From the NCBI RefSeq assembly GCF_025567405.1, contig NZ_JAOQKJ010000001.1, positions 248,001 to 312,000 of the forward strand: a stretch of DNA of 64,000 nt. Direction: 5' to 3'. The stretch is from Suilimivivens aceti. GTDB lineage: Bacteria; Bacillota; Clostridia; Lachnospirales; Lachnospiraceae. Below the pieces are notes generated by a model. The model was not told where the DNA came from. It did no database searches and worked only from the letters and a program-made list of their open reading frames with translations. Below are positions 44,564 to 53,072 of this stretch, in pieces (position 1 is the first letter of the stretch; every line of letters starts with the position of its first letter). Both the position numbers and the translations under genes were made by a program.

Positions 44564-46033
44564 TTATTTCAATACTTTTTCCAATTCTTCAATAACAATC
44601 TTAAGTGCTTTGATCCTGGCATACTTCTTGTCCACAGACTCCAGAATATGCCAGGGTGCATAGGTAGTGCTGGTTTTTTGCAGCATCTCATTTACTGCCA
44701 CCTCATAAGCATCCCATTTTTCACGGTTCCTCCAGTCTTCCTCTGTGATCTTCCACTGCTTGCCCGGTGTATTCTGCCTCTCTTCAAAGCGTGCAAGCTG
44801 GGTATCCTTGTCTATCTGTACCCAGAATTTGATGATAACCGTGCCAAAATCGTGCAGCTCCTTTTCAAACTCGTTCATTTCATTATAGGCACGTTTCCAG
44901 TCGTTTTCGCTGCAGAAGCCTTCCAGTCTCTCCACCATCACTCTTCCATACCAGCTTCTGTCAAATATGGCAATATGTCCTGTCTTTGGAAGCCTTGTCC
45001 AGAACCTCCAGAGATAATGTCTGGCCTTTTCATGCGGCTCCGGACTGGCAATAGGATGTACTTCAAAGCCTCTTGGATCCAGTGCCTGTGTGATCCGTTT
45101 GATATTACCACCTTTTCCGGCTGCATCCCAGCCCTCATATACGATAACTACAGGTACCTTTTTACGGTACAGTCTGTTATGAAGCTCCTTGAGCTGTGCC
45201 TGCAGGCGATCCAGCTCTTCTTTATATTTTTCATCCGTCAGTTCCTTATTCAAAGGAATTTCTGAAAGCTTTGGCAGCTTCTTCAGCGGAAAGGTATTCT
45301 GCAGGAGCGGCACTGCCAGCCTTGCATTCTGCATGGCAATTTCAATTCCCTGTGTCAGCGTTTCAAGTGCCTGCAGTTCTGCCCACCTCTTTGATTTACA
45401 GTCCAGAAGATACCAGGGGTCTGAGGGCGAATTGGTATCCTCCATATAGCGGTCAAATACAGAAAGACATTTCTCATAATGTTTGTTCTGCCATTTATCT
45501 TTATCACTGATCCTCCAGCTGGTATCTATATCAGAGCAAAGCTCTTCTATGCGTTTCTTCTGTTCCTTTTTGCTGATATGGCAGAAAAATTTCATAACCA
45601 GATAACCATTGTCTGTCAGCTGACGTTCAAAACGTCTGATACTGTCAATTTTCATCTGGTACTGTTTTTCATTCAGCTCTCCGTTCAGAACGCCTTCTGT
45701 AATCTCGTCCATCCAGCCTGAATCCAGAAATGCAAATTTACCAGCCTCCGGTATCTTCTCAAAGTACCGGCACAAAAACGGTTTTCTTTTTTCTTCCTCT
45801 GTAGGAACTGTCATGGATGCTACCTTAAAGAAACGGGGATCAATGTTTGTGATCAGTTCTCCGATCAGGCTGCCCTTTCCTGCCGTTCCCCAGCCTTCCA
45901 CCAGAACAAGTACGGGTGTCTTATGTTCTTTTAGCCGGAGCTGCTGTGCCTGCAGCTTCTCTCTGGCTGCCTTCAGCCTTATCTTAAGTTCTTCTTCCTC
46001 CGGTCTCTCCGGAAACTGTACATCCTTCAGCAT
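44564..46033 (-). CDS. Polyphosphate:AMP phosphotransferase, two-domain PPK2
   Basis: 489 residues made of two PPK2 modules. The first has Walker A GWGTAGKGS (about 48-56), the second GWDAAGKGG (about 300-308), followed by FDRSWYGRV, the conserved lid of active PPK2. The N-terminal module lacks that FDRSWYGR block (FLDSGWMDE instead), as in the known PAP type where the C-terminal half catalyses. The enzyme makes ADP from AMP with polyphosphate. GGGAGGG site before ATG. Its link to the ATP-grasp gene downstream, which would release ADP or AMP, is only positional. Confidence 0.9.
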   Translation of the reverse strand: MLKDVQFPERPEEEELKIRLKAAREKLQAQQLRLKEHKTPVLVLVEGWGTAGKGSLIGELITNIDPRFFKVASMTVPTEEEKRKPFLCRYFEKIPEAGKFAFLDSGWMDEITEGVLNGELNEKQYQMKIDSIRRFERQLTDNGYLVMKFFCHISKKEQKKRIEELCSDIDTSWRISDKDKWQNKHYEKCLSVFDRYMEDTNSPSDPWYLLDCKSKRWAELQALETLTQGIEIAMQNARLAVPLLQNTFPLKKLPKLSEIPLNKELTDEKYKEELDRLQAQLKELHNRLYRKKVPVVIVYEGWDAAGKGGNIKRITQALDPRGFEVHPIASPEPHEKARHYLWRFWTRLPKTGHIAIFDRSWYGRVMVERLEGFCSENDWKRAYNEMNEFEKELHDFGTVIIKFWVQIDKDTQLARFEERQNTPGKQWKITEEDWRNREKWDAYEVAVNEMLQKTSTTYAPWHILESVDKKYARIKALKIVIEELEKVLK

Positions 46034-46113
46034 AAAATCCCTCCCGTTTTTCTTTCAGTTTATCATATTTTCTGACAGATTCCCATAGGGAATATCAGTG
46101 GAACAGATTTTTC

Positions 46114-46142
46114 TTGCATTGTCTGTATATCTGTGTTACACT
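46114..46142 (+). promoter_or_regulatory. Promoter of the rpn gene
   Basis: TTGCAT (46114-46119), 17-bp spacer, TACACT (46137-46142), giving a leader of about 220 nt before the ATG at 46368. Confidence 0.6.
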
Positions 46143-46293
46143 CGTTTCATTCCTACCCGTTTCCGGGAGTTCAGGAAGATCATGTTGATTCTTTTATTTT
46201 TATCTTTTGGCATTTCGCCGGATGTTTTCAGAACAGGTCTGCATGATGTAACTATTCACTTTTTCATTTTTAGATGGTATGTCAGTCTTTTAC

Positions 46294-46319
46294 TGCGGCA
46301 CATCCTGCCAAATGCCGCA
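46294..46319 (+). promoter_or_regulatory. Leader hairpin upstream of the rpn gene
   Basis: TGCGGCA and TGCCGCA, 12-base loop, in the 5' leader. No U-tract follows, so it is not a standard terminator; it may affect leader stability or translation. Confidence 0.35.
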
Positions 46320-46367
46320 ATCAAAATACTCACATCTATTCTATCTTTATTCAAAGGAGGTCTATCT

Positions 46368-47405
46368 ATGGCCACTAATCTACTAAAATCTTATTTTCCT
46401 ATGATCCAGAGCCGGGAGGAAATCCTTGCCAGGATCTATTCTAACCCAAAGCTACAGCAGCTTTTTGAAAGCTGGACTGTCCTGCAGCAGAAAGAATTCC
46501 TCGATTTCTGCTCTGGTGCCAAAGGCATCAAGGTTCTGTATGACTCCTTCTTCAAAGAGGTCATGAACCCTGAATATGACCCTGCCAGGCTGGAATCCTT
46601 CCTGACCACCCTGCTAAACCGTAAGGTCAGGATCAAAGAGGTACTTCCCAATGATTCCACCAGGCTTTCTGACGAAAGCTCCCTGCTGATCACAGACATT
46701 ATCGTTGAACTGGAGGACGGCACCCTTGCCAACATTGAAGTCCAGAAGATCGGTTATGCTTTCCCCGGGGCAAGGTGTGCCTGCTATTCCTCGGACATGC
46801 TCCTACGTCAGTATAAACGGGCAAGGCAGCGCTCCATAGATCCAGTTACCGGCAAGGACACCTTCTCCTACCGCTGCATCAGCAAGGTCTATCTTATCGT
46901 TCTGTATGAAAATAGTCCGTCTGAATTAAAGCAGTGCCCTGACCACTGGATCCACCGTTCCAAAACTATTTTTGACACCGGACTTTCCATGGATCTTTTA
47001 CAGGATTATATCTTTATCAGTCTTGACATTTTTCGTTCAAAAATGCACAATAAAAAGGTAACCACACTGTTGGAAGCATGGATGACTTTTTTCTCTACGG
47101 ATGACCCGGAAGAGATTATCAAGCTTATCACAGACTTCCCACAGTTTAAACCGATGTACGAGACACTATACCAGATGTGTCAGAATGTGGAGAATGTTAT
47201 GGGTTTTTTTTCTGAGGAATTACGGGAAATGGACAGGAATACTGTCAGATATATGATCGACGAACTGCAGAAGGAAGTGGACTCACAGAAAGCTCTGCTT
47301 CAGAAGAAGGATGCTGCTCTCGCAGAGAACGCTACTGCTCTTGCAGAGAAAGACGCTCTCATCGCTTCCCTGCAGGCTGAATTAGCCAATGTCAGATCAA
47401 AATAG
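46368..47405 (+). CDS. Rpn-family nuclease (PDDEXK_2, often named recombination-promoting nuclease/putative transposase)
   Basis: 345 residues from the ATG at 46368, which has a perfect AAAGGAGG site eight bases upstream. The Rpn/PDDEXK_2 fold is visible: DSFFKEVM near 52-59, a nuclease core LLITDIIVELEDGTLANIEVQ with D and E-x-Q/K catalytic residues, and YSSDMLLRQY. The C-terminal 60 residues form a coiled coil with a repeated LAEK-D/N-A pattern. Members cut DNA; some act in phage defence and are checked by a short internally started product. It is not flanked by repeats, so not counted as a mobile element. Confidence 0.85.
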   Translation: MATNLLKSYFPMIQSREEILARIYSNPKLQQLFESWTVLQQKEFLDFCSGAKGIKVLYDSFFKEVMNPEYDPARLESFLTTLLNRKVRIKEVLPNDSTRLSDESSLLITDIIVELEDGTLANIEVQKIGYAFPGARCACYSSDMLLRQYKRARQRSIDPVTGKDTFSYRCISKVYLIVLYENSPSELKQCPDHWIHRSKTIFDTGLSMDLLQDYIFISLDIFRSKMHNKKVTTLLEAWMTFFSTDDPEEIIKLITDFPQFKPMYETLYQMCQNVENVMGFFSEELREMDRNTVRYMIDELQKEVDSQKALLQKKDAALAENATALAEKDALIASLQAELANVRSK

Positions 47406-47412
47406 CACCGTG

Positions 47413-47453
47413 AAAAAGCTGCCACATCAGTCTATCTGATTATGGCAGCCCTT
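47413..47453. terminator. Bidirectional terminator between rpn and the acyltransferase gene
   Basis: GCTGCCA and TGGCAGC (47418-47424 and 47443-47449) enclose inner ATCAG/CTGAT pairing. The minus-strand transcript ends in TTTTT directly after the stem; the plus strand has CCTTTT. It serves both convergent genes. Confidence 0.85.
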
Positions 47454-47464
47454 TTGGACATAAA

Positions 47465-48583
47465 TTATTTTCTGTTTTTAATCTTATCTTCAATGATAAT
47501 GTACCCATGTACAAGCAGATCTGTTATGACCAGAACTGCCACTGACCATATCAGGCATTCCTTTACACTGAATTCATAGAAAGCAGCAAATCCGGCAATC
47601 GCAAAATATACCCCTATATGTACGGCATACATCTTGGAAATCTGTTTGGAATAATAGCACAATTTGTTATATCCAAATTTCCATTTTTCCACGACCGGCA
47701 TGATAAAGAACGAAAGTGCAAATACAAACATTATCGTGCAGAAGCTGCCTATAACCTTCATAAGCCCTGGTGTTCTGTATTGCTCAAGCATATAATTAAA
47801 AAACTCTTCTATACCCGGGTGCATTATGATACAGCCTGCAAACCATACTGCCGCTGTCACTCCACATATTATCCCGCTCTTTTTATAAAAATTTCCCTTT
47901 TCGTTTTCAGGTATTCTCCGGATTACCTTTCCAAAAACATATCCCAGGAATACATAACTCAGATACGGGAAAAAGCAGAAGCTCGTTTCTCCTTTGCCGC
48001 CAAAGGTCATGTCCAGGATCCAGTTCAGTGCTGCATTATCAGTAACAAGCTGTTTCGTAAATGGTGACACGATTCCCACAATTACAGCACTGATGATATA
48101 TCCGCTCAGCTTGACACCTAATTTTCTGTATAACGCAAGTACAAGATAACACATACCGGATATAAAGAAAATATTGACAAAGGTGAGCACAGCGTACAGG
48201 TTTTCATGGTATATTTCCCTGCTGCCTGCCACCTCTCCCGTGATCAGATTTCTGATGAAGAAGCTGACCACTATTGCTGCCGCATAGCATAAATTACTCA
48301 GTCCCTGATACAGCAGCAGCTTTACGCCATTTTTAACCATATCCCCGGGCTCAGAATGCCTTGTGAAAACACTTCCAAATCCCATTGTAAACAGATACAG
48401 ACAGGCACCTGTCGGCATAAACAGCGCAAACATGATCTCATATACATTTGATGTTGCTGCTTCCATGCCTGCCAGCGTCTGAAAAGAATGTATAAATACG
48501 ATCATGATCATCAGGAAGCCCTTTACCAGATCAAGCTCCCTCTGCCGCCCTACATTTACCTCTTTATCCCTCAATGAAAACAT
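47465..48583 (-). CDS. Polytopic membrane acyltransferase-like protein (AT3 / HGSNAT-like)
   Basis: 372 residues with about 10 membrane helices. RQRELDLVKGFLMIMIVFIHSF opens the protein; the RxxxLDxxKG and His in the first helix match acyltransferase-3/DUF1624-like proteins. Helix spacing is even, without soluble domain. It may acylate a surface glycan, but it lies away from the glycan locus, at the end of the Lrp/aminotransferase operon, so other substrates are possible. Stop is followed directly by a strong terminator. Confidence 0.7.
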   Translation of the reverse strand: MFSLRDKEVNVGRQRELDLVKGFLMIMIVFIHSFQTLAGMEAATSNVYEIMFALFMPTGACLYLFTMGFGSVFTRHSEPGDMVKNGVKLLLYQGLSNLCYAAAIVVSFFIRNLITGEVAGSREIYHENLYAVLTFVNIFFISGMCYLVLALYRKLGVKLSGYIISAVIVGIVSPFTKQLVTDNAALNWILDMTFGGKGETSFCFFPYLSYVFLGYVFGKVIRRIPENEKGNFYKKSGIICGVTAAVWFAGCIIMHPGIEEFFNYMLEQYRTPGLMKVIGSFCTIMFVFALSFFIMPVVEKWKFGYNKLCYYSKQISKMYAVHIGVYFAIAGFAAFYEFSVKECLIWSVAVLVITDLLVHGYIIIEDKIKNRK

Positions 48584-48601
48584 ATTTATTGCCTCTCTGC
48601 T

Positions 48602-49786
48602 CTAATCCCTTTTCTCTTTTGACTCCTCTCGGAGCTTTCCTACGAAGTGAGCGATCTTTCCCATTGCGGTCTTCAGGCTGTCCAGTGAATAAGCATAGGA
48701 AATTCTGAGAAATCCCTCTCCACAGCCGCCAAATGCAGTTCCTGGCACTACAGCTACTTTTTCTTCCATAAGAAGCCTTGTTGCAAACTCATCGCTGGTC
48801 ATGCCAAACTCCTTAATACAGGGAAATACATAAAAGGCTCCATAGGGTTCAAAGCACTGCAGCCCCATCTCATGAAAAGCATTCATCAGAAATCTTCTTC
48901 TCTGATTATAGGCCTCCCGCATCTGTGCAACATCTTCATCTCCATTCCGGAGTGCTTCTACCGCCGCATACTGACTTGTAGTAGGCGCACACATGATCGC
49001 AAACTGATGGATCTTTACCATCTGCTCCATAATCTGTGCTGGTGCACAGGCATAACCAAGCCTCCAGCCTGTCATCGCATATGCCTTGGAGAATCCATTG
49101 ATATATACGGTTCTTTCTCTCATTCCCGGCAGACTGATGATAGAAACATGCTTTTCCTTGTAACTGAGCTCTGCATAGATCTCATCTGTGATCACAAAGA
49201 TATCCTTTTCCCGGATAATTTCCGCAATCTCCTCCAGATCCTTCTTTTCCATGATCGCACCTGTCGGATTATTGGGAAATGGCAGGATCAGTATCTTCGT
49301 CTTGTCTGTGATCGCATCCCGCAGCTCCTGTGCTGTCAGGCGGAATTCATTTTCTTCCTTCAGTTCAATGATCACCGGCACTGCATCTGCAAGAACCGCA
49401 CAGGGTTCATAGGATACATAGCTGGGCTGCGGGATCAGTACTTCCTCTCCCGGATTGATCATTGCCCTGAGTGCCAGATCGATCGCTTCAGAACCACCAA
49501 CCGTTACCAGGACCTCATGCATTTCATCATAATGGACTCCCTGGCTTCTCTCTACATAATTGCTGATTTCCTTGCGCAGCTCCTTCAGGCCTGCATTGGA
49601 GGTATAAAAGGTTCTTCCCTTTTCCAGGGAGTAAATGCCCTCATCTCTGATATGCCATGGTGTATCGAAGTCGGGTTCTCCAACACCAAGGGAAATAGCG
49701 TCCTCCATTTCATTTACAATATCAAAAAATTTACGGATACCGGAGGGCTTGATATCCACAATTTTATCTGCTAACGGATTTCTCAT
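48602..49786 (-). CDS. Class I/II PLP aminotransferase, PatA-like
   Basis: 394 residues. LGVGEPDFDTP near 33-43, GGSEAIDLALRA near 97-108, PFPNNPTGA near 168-176, ITDEIYAELSY, and the PLP Lys in GFSKAYAMTGWRLGY near 233-247 define a subgroup I aspartate/aromatic aminotransferase. The sequence resembles PatA/N-acetyl-LL-diaminopimelate aminotransferases, though substrate cannot be fixed. Its ATG overlaps the Lrp-type regulator stop by 4 bp, so the regulator probably controls this enzyme in response to an amino acid. Confidence 0.92.
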   Translation of the reverse strand: MRNPLADKIVDIKPSGIRKFFDIVNEMEDAISLGVGEPDFDTPWHIRDEGIYSLEKGRTFYTSNAGLKELRKEISNYVERSQGVHYDEMHEVLVTVGGSEAIDLALRAMINPGEEVLIPQPSYVSYEPCAVLADAVPVIIELKEENEFRLTAQELRDAITDKTKILILPFPNNPTGAIMEKKDLEEIAEIIREKDIFVITDEIYAELSYKEKHVSIISLPGMRERTVYINGFSKAYAMTGWRLGYACAPAQIMEQMVKIHQFAIMCAPTTSQYAAVEALRNGDEDVAQMREAYNQRRRFLMNAFHEMGLQCFEPYGAFYVFPCIKEFGMTSDEFATRLLMEEKVAVVPGTAFGGCGEGFLRISYAYSLDSLKTAMGKIAHFVGKLREESKEKRD

Positions 49787-50265
49787 GGTGTAACCTTCTC
49801 TCTTGTATCTTCATATTTTTTGGTAAGGATCGTTCCATGATCCTTGTATTTTTTCAGTATAAAATGGGTTGCTGTACTTAAAACCCCCTCTATGGTAGCC
49901 AGCTTTTCATTCACAAAGCTGGAAACGGATTTCAGTGTCTTGCCATCTACGGTAACAAGCAGATCATATCCGCCTGAGATCAGGTATACACTGTTTACGT
50001 CCGGATATTTGTAGATCCTCTCTGCTATATTGTCATATCCCTTTCCTCTCTGGGGTGTGATCCGTACTTCGATCAGTGCAGTCACCTTCTCAATAGAGGT
50101 TTTCTCCCAGTCGATCATGGTATGATAGCCACAGATGATCCCTTCTTCTTCCATTGCCTTCAGCTCATTGACTACATCAATTTCTTCCGCCCCCAGAATC
50201 ACTGCCAGCTCCTTAATATCAATACGGCTGTTTTTTTCAATAATTGCTAAAATCTGCTCTCTCAC
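49783..50265 (-). CDS. Lrp/AsnC family transcriptional regulator
   Basis: 160 residues. N-terminal winged helix-turn-helix (DIKELAVILGAEEIDVVNELKAME, in part) and C-terminal RAM/ligand-binding domain with YDLLVTVDGKTL. Lrp proteins form octamers that bind amino acids and regulate transport or metabolism genes. It is co-translated with the aminotransferase (ATGA overlap) and follows the AIR-synthase-like gene by 17 bp, so it is probably a local regulator of this operon. Confidence 0.93.
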   Translation of the reverse strand: MREQILAIIEKNSRIDIKELAVILGAEEIDVVNELKAMEEEGIICGYHTMIDWEKTSIEKVTALIEVRITPQRGKGYDNIAERIYKYPDVNSVYLISGGYDLLVTVDGKTLKSVSSFVNEKLATIEGVLSTATHFILKKYKDHGTILTKKYEDTREKVTP

Positions 50266-50282
50266 TTTCAGAGTCCTCCTTG

Positions 50283-51314
50283 TTAAGCTATTACTTTTCC
50301 GATTTCATCCGGCCTTGCCGGTTCCAGAAAACGGATTTCTTCTCCGTTATGCAGTACTTTATCATTGTTATCCGTAGTTCTACCGATGACAGCTGCGGGA
50401 ATCCCTGCCTCCTGCAACGCCTTCACCATACCATCTCCATCCTCTGCTACGATCAGAAGGCTTCCCCCAGATAACAGACCATAGGGATTCAGATCAAAAA
50501 ACTCACAGATTTCTATAGTTTCCTGCTTAACCGGTATCTTTTTTAAGTCTATGGAAAGTCCAACGCCAAGCCTTCCAGCCAGTTCATACAGGCCGCCAAA
50601 TACACCACCATTTCTCATATCGTGCATTGCTGTGGCGCCGGACTTAAGGGCGGTAGCAGCCTCCGGTAAGACCGGCAGATATTTTTCAAAGCCCTTCGCC
50701 GCTGTTGTAATAGAAAACGGGTATCTTTCCAGAAGCTCTGCTTCCCTCTCCTGTGCCAGTACCGCGGTTCCTTCCAGTCCCATCCACTTGGTCATCACGA
50801 CCGCCTGTCCTGCTGCAGGTAATCCCCTTGATACTCTTTCTGCAGCCTCCAGCCGGTATCCAAAAGCCGTTACTGAGATCACTGGATACTTTACTGCACC
50901 TGTCACCTCGGTATGTCCACCGGCAATCTGCACCTTACATATACCGGCAGCTTCTTCTGTCAGCTGCATGATCCTCTTTAATTCTGATTCCTCTGTCCCC
51001 TCCGGCAGTGTCAGTGCCATCTGCATGGCAAAGGGGATTCCTCCTCCGGCTGCGACCGCATTTACCGCCGCATAAACAGCGTAACAGCCTGCTCGTATCA
51101 CGGGAAGACTTACTGTCTGTGTGGCTGCACAGAATACTTTGTCCTGACAGTCAGGCACCTGTCCGCCAGTACCCCTTCCCTGCCTGTCAGGATATGTGAA
51201 AAAGGCACAGTCCACCCCTGGTGCTGCACCTTTTACTACTTCTTCTCTTTTTGTTTTACAATATTTCAAAACAGAACGCTTTAATATGCTTTCTGAAATC
51301 TTCCCTGTCTTCAT
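50283..51314 (-). CDS. AIR synthase-related protein (PurM/HypE-like fold)
   Basis: 343 residues. The PurM-like pattern is visible: a GVD.A block near 33-37, NAVAAGGGIPFAM near 88-100, GHTEVTGAVKYPVIS near 137-151 and MHDMRNGGVFGGLYELA near 230-246. ThiL, HypE and SelD share this fold and all use ATP. None of their diagnostic motifs is clear (no C-terminal HypE cysteine), so it is a member of unassigned function. It lies between the VanW and Lrp genes in one operon. Confidence 0.8.
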   Translation of the reverse strand: MKTGKISESILKRSVLKYCKTKREEVVKGAAPGVDCAFFTYPDRQGRGTGGQVPDCQDKVFCAATQTVSLPVIRAGCYAVYAAVNAVAAGGGIPFAMQMALTLPEGTEESELKRIMQLTEEAAGICKVQIAGGHTEVTGAVKYPVISVTAFGYRLEAAERVSRGLPAAGQAVVMTKWMGLEGTAVLAQEREAELLERYPFSITTAAKGFEKYLPVLPEAATALKSGATAMHDMRNGGVFGGLYELAGRLGVGLSIDLKKIPVKQETIEICEFFDLNPYGLLSGGSLLIVAEDGDGMVKALQEAGIPAAVIGRTTDNNDKVLHNGEEIRFLEPARPDEIGKVIA

Positions 51315-51346
51315 AGCTGCCTCACTTTATCCCGAGGCTGCCGGAC

Positions 51347-52873
51347 TTACTCCGCCGGAACCTCTGCCACTGGTGCTTCTGCTGCAGGAGCCGCTGCTCC
51401 CTCTCCTGCCGCTTCTGCAGGAGCCGCCGCTGCCTTAAGCGCCGCCGCTACACCCTTCACATGATCGATACTGCCTGTGGCAATCGCCGCCATGATTTCA
51501 TTATATGCATTCGGATCCGCTGTTGCAACACCAACCGTTGCTGACCGTGGTGCCATCTTATAAGTACTGGAATTTACCATTTCCCTGCTGGTCTCTGTTC
51601 CGTTTTCGTAAACAACCTTCCAGAGGTTGGCTTTATACCCAATATGTGCTGACTGTACAGAAACCGTGCCAACCGGTGAGCCTCCATCCGGATAGATCAC
51701 CTCTGTGTCCGGATAAGTCTTGCTGACTACTTCACTTTCGTAAACCACCTTATGACCACTGTCCCTTGTTTCATGTCCGTAAATCGTGAACCCGATCATC
51801 TTGTCTTCTGTGGTATAGCCTTCAATATAAATGGGCGCATCAGTATTGTTCACAAAACGGAAGTCCTTTCCTGCTGACTCAGAGATTGCTGCATCCGCAG
51901 AAGGATCCACGTAAGTTACGATCATGGAATGATTATGGCGCTCTGTTACCTCCAGCTCAGAAAGAAGCACTGCATTATAAAGGGTCGTAGATACCTGACA
52001 GATACCACCGCCAAGACTGTCTACCACCTGTCCATTCAGGTAAGAGCCTGCCATATAATAACCGTTTGCCGTAGAAAAGGGCGCTACTGCTTCATAAGTA
52101 GAAAATTCTTCTCCCGGATACAACGTAGTTCCATTGATCAGACTGGCCCCATTGCGTACATTCGCACTTCTGGATGCTCCGGAGGTTTTAAAGCTGGTCT
52201 GGAAGCTGCCAAGAACATCCTTTACTTTTGAAAGCTCCTCTGCAGATCCCTTAGGCTCCTCCACTTCCACTACAAGATCAATACTGGTTTCCTCTCCATT
52301 CCAGGTTCCATCTGTGAAAAAACTGCATAGCTGCTGAAAGGAAGCATCTTCATCCACAACCATGCCAGTCTGCCCCTGATGGATCACAAACTCTCCATTT
52401 TCTATGGACAGGGTTGCATTCTCTGCTTCTATATTATAGACAGCACACTGATCCTCCAGTACATGACGGATCAGATCCTGGTCTACTCCAAAAGAAAGTG
52501 GCAGAATCCTTCTCTCCGACTGCAGATCCTTTTTGACCTTATATCTTTCAATAATATTTCCTTTTCTTCCAATGGATGCCGCCTCTTCAATGACCTCCGG
52601 ATTGCTCCAGTAAAACCCAATATCCCCCGGTGTAATAGTTACTGAATTATCATTCACCATATTCAGGGTAATATTTTTCTGCAAAAGACCCTCAACATAA
52701 TCCTCTGCCACAGCCTCGGCCTCTTCCTCCGTTTTTCCGGAAAGATCCATATTCTGAAGATATATGCCGGGCAGGATAGTAGTTCCTTCCCTGGCTTCTG
52801 CATTTATTCCAAATATGCCCGTAAGAATCAGCATCCCACACAGGCTGAGTATATTCCTCACAAATTTTTTCAT
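51347..52873 (-). CDS. VanW-family secreted protein with peptidoglycan-binding-like domain
   Basis: 508 residues. Signal peptide 1-27 (KKFVRNILSLCGMLILTGIFG), PG_binding_4-type region about 40-220, then the VanW domain with NGTTLYPGEEFSTYEAV, GGGICQVSTTLYNAVLL and RHNHSMIVTYVDPSADA; ends in a low-complexity Ala/Pro/Glu tail of about 40 residues. VanW proteins are found with some vancomycin-resistance genes, but most, as here, are cell-wall proteins of unknown role. No sortase motif follows the tail. It is transcribed after the 35-residue membrane peptide. Confidence 0.9.
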   Translation of the reverse strand: MKKFVRNILSLCGMLILTGIFGINAEAREGTTILPGIYLQNMDLSGKTEEEAEAVAEDYVEGLLQKNITLNMVNDNSVTITPGDIGFYWSNPEVIEEAASIGRKGNIIERYKVKKDLQSERRILPLSFGVDQDLIRHVLEDQCAVYNIEAENATLSIENGEFVIHQGQTGMVVDEDASFQQLCSFFTDGTWNGEETSIDLVVEVEEPKGSAEELSKVKDVLGSFQTSFKTSGASRSANVRNGASLINGTTLYPGEEFSTYEAVAPFSTANGYYMAGSYLNGQVVDSLGGGICQVSTTLYNAVLLSELEVTERHNHSMIVTYVDPSADAAISESAGKDFRFVNNTDAPIYIEGYTTEDKMIGFTIYGHETRDSGHKVVYESEVVSKTYPDTEVIYPDGGSPVGTVSVQSAHIGYKANLWKVVYENGTETSREMVNSSTYKMAPRSATVGVATADPNAYNEIMAAIATGSIDHVKGVAAALKAAAAPAEAAGEGAAAPAAEAPVAEVPAE

Positions 52874-52892
52874 AACGGCTCCTCGTGTTGCG

Positions 52893-53000
52893 TTACTGAA
52901 TTAAATATGCTAAAGTGGGAACTACCATAGCGACTATCAGCAAGATAATAATAATGGATGAAATAATACGCTTATTTTTACTGTTATTAAAATTAAACAT
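52893..53000 (-). CDS. Small single-pass membrane protein, 35 residues
   Basis: ATG at 53000, TAA at 52893-52895. Begins MFNFNNSKNKR (charged, cytoplasmic), then a strongly hydrophobic segment of about 18 residues and a short YLIQ end. AGAGG lies 7 nt upstream and a near-consensus promoter (53044-53072) begins 44 bp upstream. Frame, ribosome site and promoter together support a real gene; it heads the VanW operon with a 19-bp gap. Its architecture resembles tiny stress-related proteins such as Prli42, but I cannot claim homology. Confidence 0.75.
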   Translation of the reverse strand: MFNFNNSKNKRIISSIIIILLIVAMVVPTLAYLIQ

Positions 53001-53043
53001 GATATGCCTCTTCCAAAAAAATCATAGTCTCTGTTGAAAGGAT

Positions 53044-53072
53044 ATTATATATGAAGTTCCCCTTTTTTGCAA
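53044..53072 (-). promoter_or_regulatory. Promoter of the small membrane protein/VanW operon
   Basis: TTGCAA (53072-53067), 17-bp spacer, TATAAT (53049-53044) on the minus strand. It lies under the start of the divergent gene at 53051, so the two transcripts would overlap at their 5' ends. Confidence 0.75.

Larger units (their letters stand above)
46034..46367. other. Divergent intergenic region between PPK2 and Rpn genes
   Basis: 334 bp without a credible gene. It holds a minus-strand ribosome site for ppk2 at the left end, a 15-bp palindrome (46079-46093, ATTCCCATAGGGAAT) and, on the plus strand, a promoter and a long leader with one hairpin for the rpn gene. An in-frame upstream extension of the rpn ORF crosses this DNA but has no ribosome site. 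Confidence 0.6.

Noticed and set aside
46079..46093. 15-bp palindrome as an operator for ppk2
   Set aside because: No clear -35/-10 pair for ppk2 could be fitted around it, so a regulatory role cannot be supported.
46098..46367. Upstream extension of the rpn reading frame
   Set aside because: It would cross the predicted promoter, has no ribosome site, and the ATG at 46368 has a perfect AAAGGAGG.
46368..47405. Mobile element (transposase label often given to Rpn proteins)
   Set aside because: No terminal inverted repeats or target duplications were seen; the protein is an Rpn-type PD-(D/E)xK nuclease with its own promoter and terminator.
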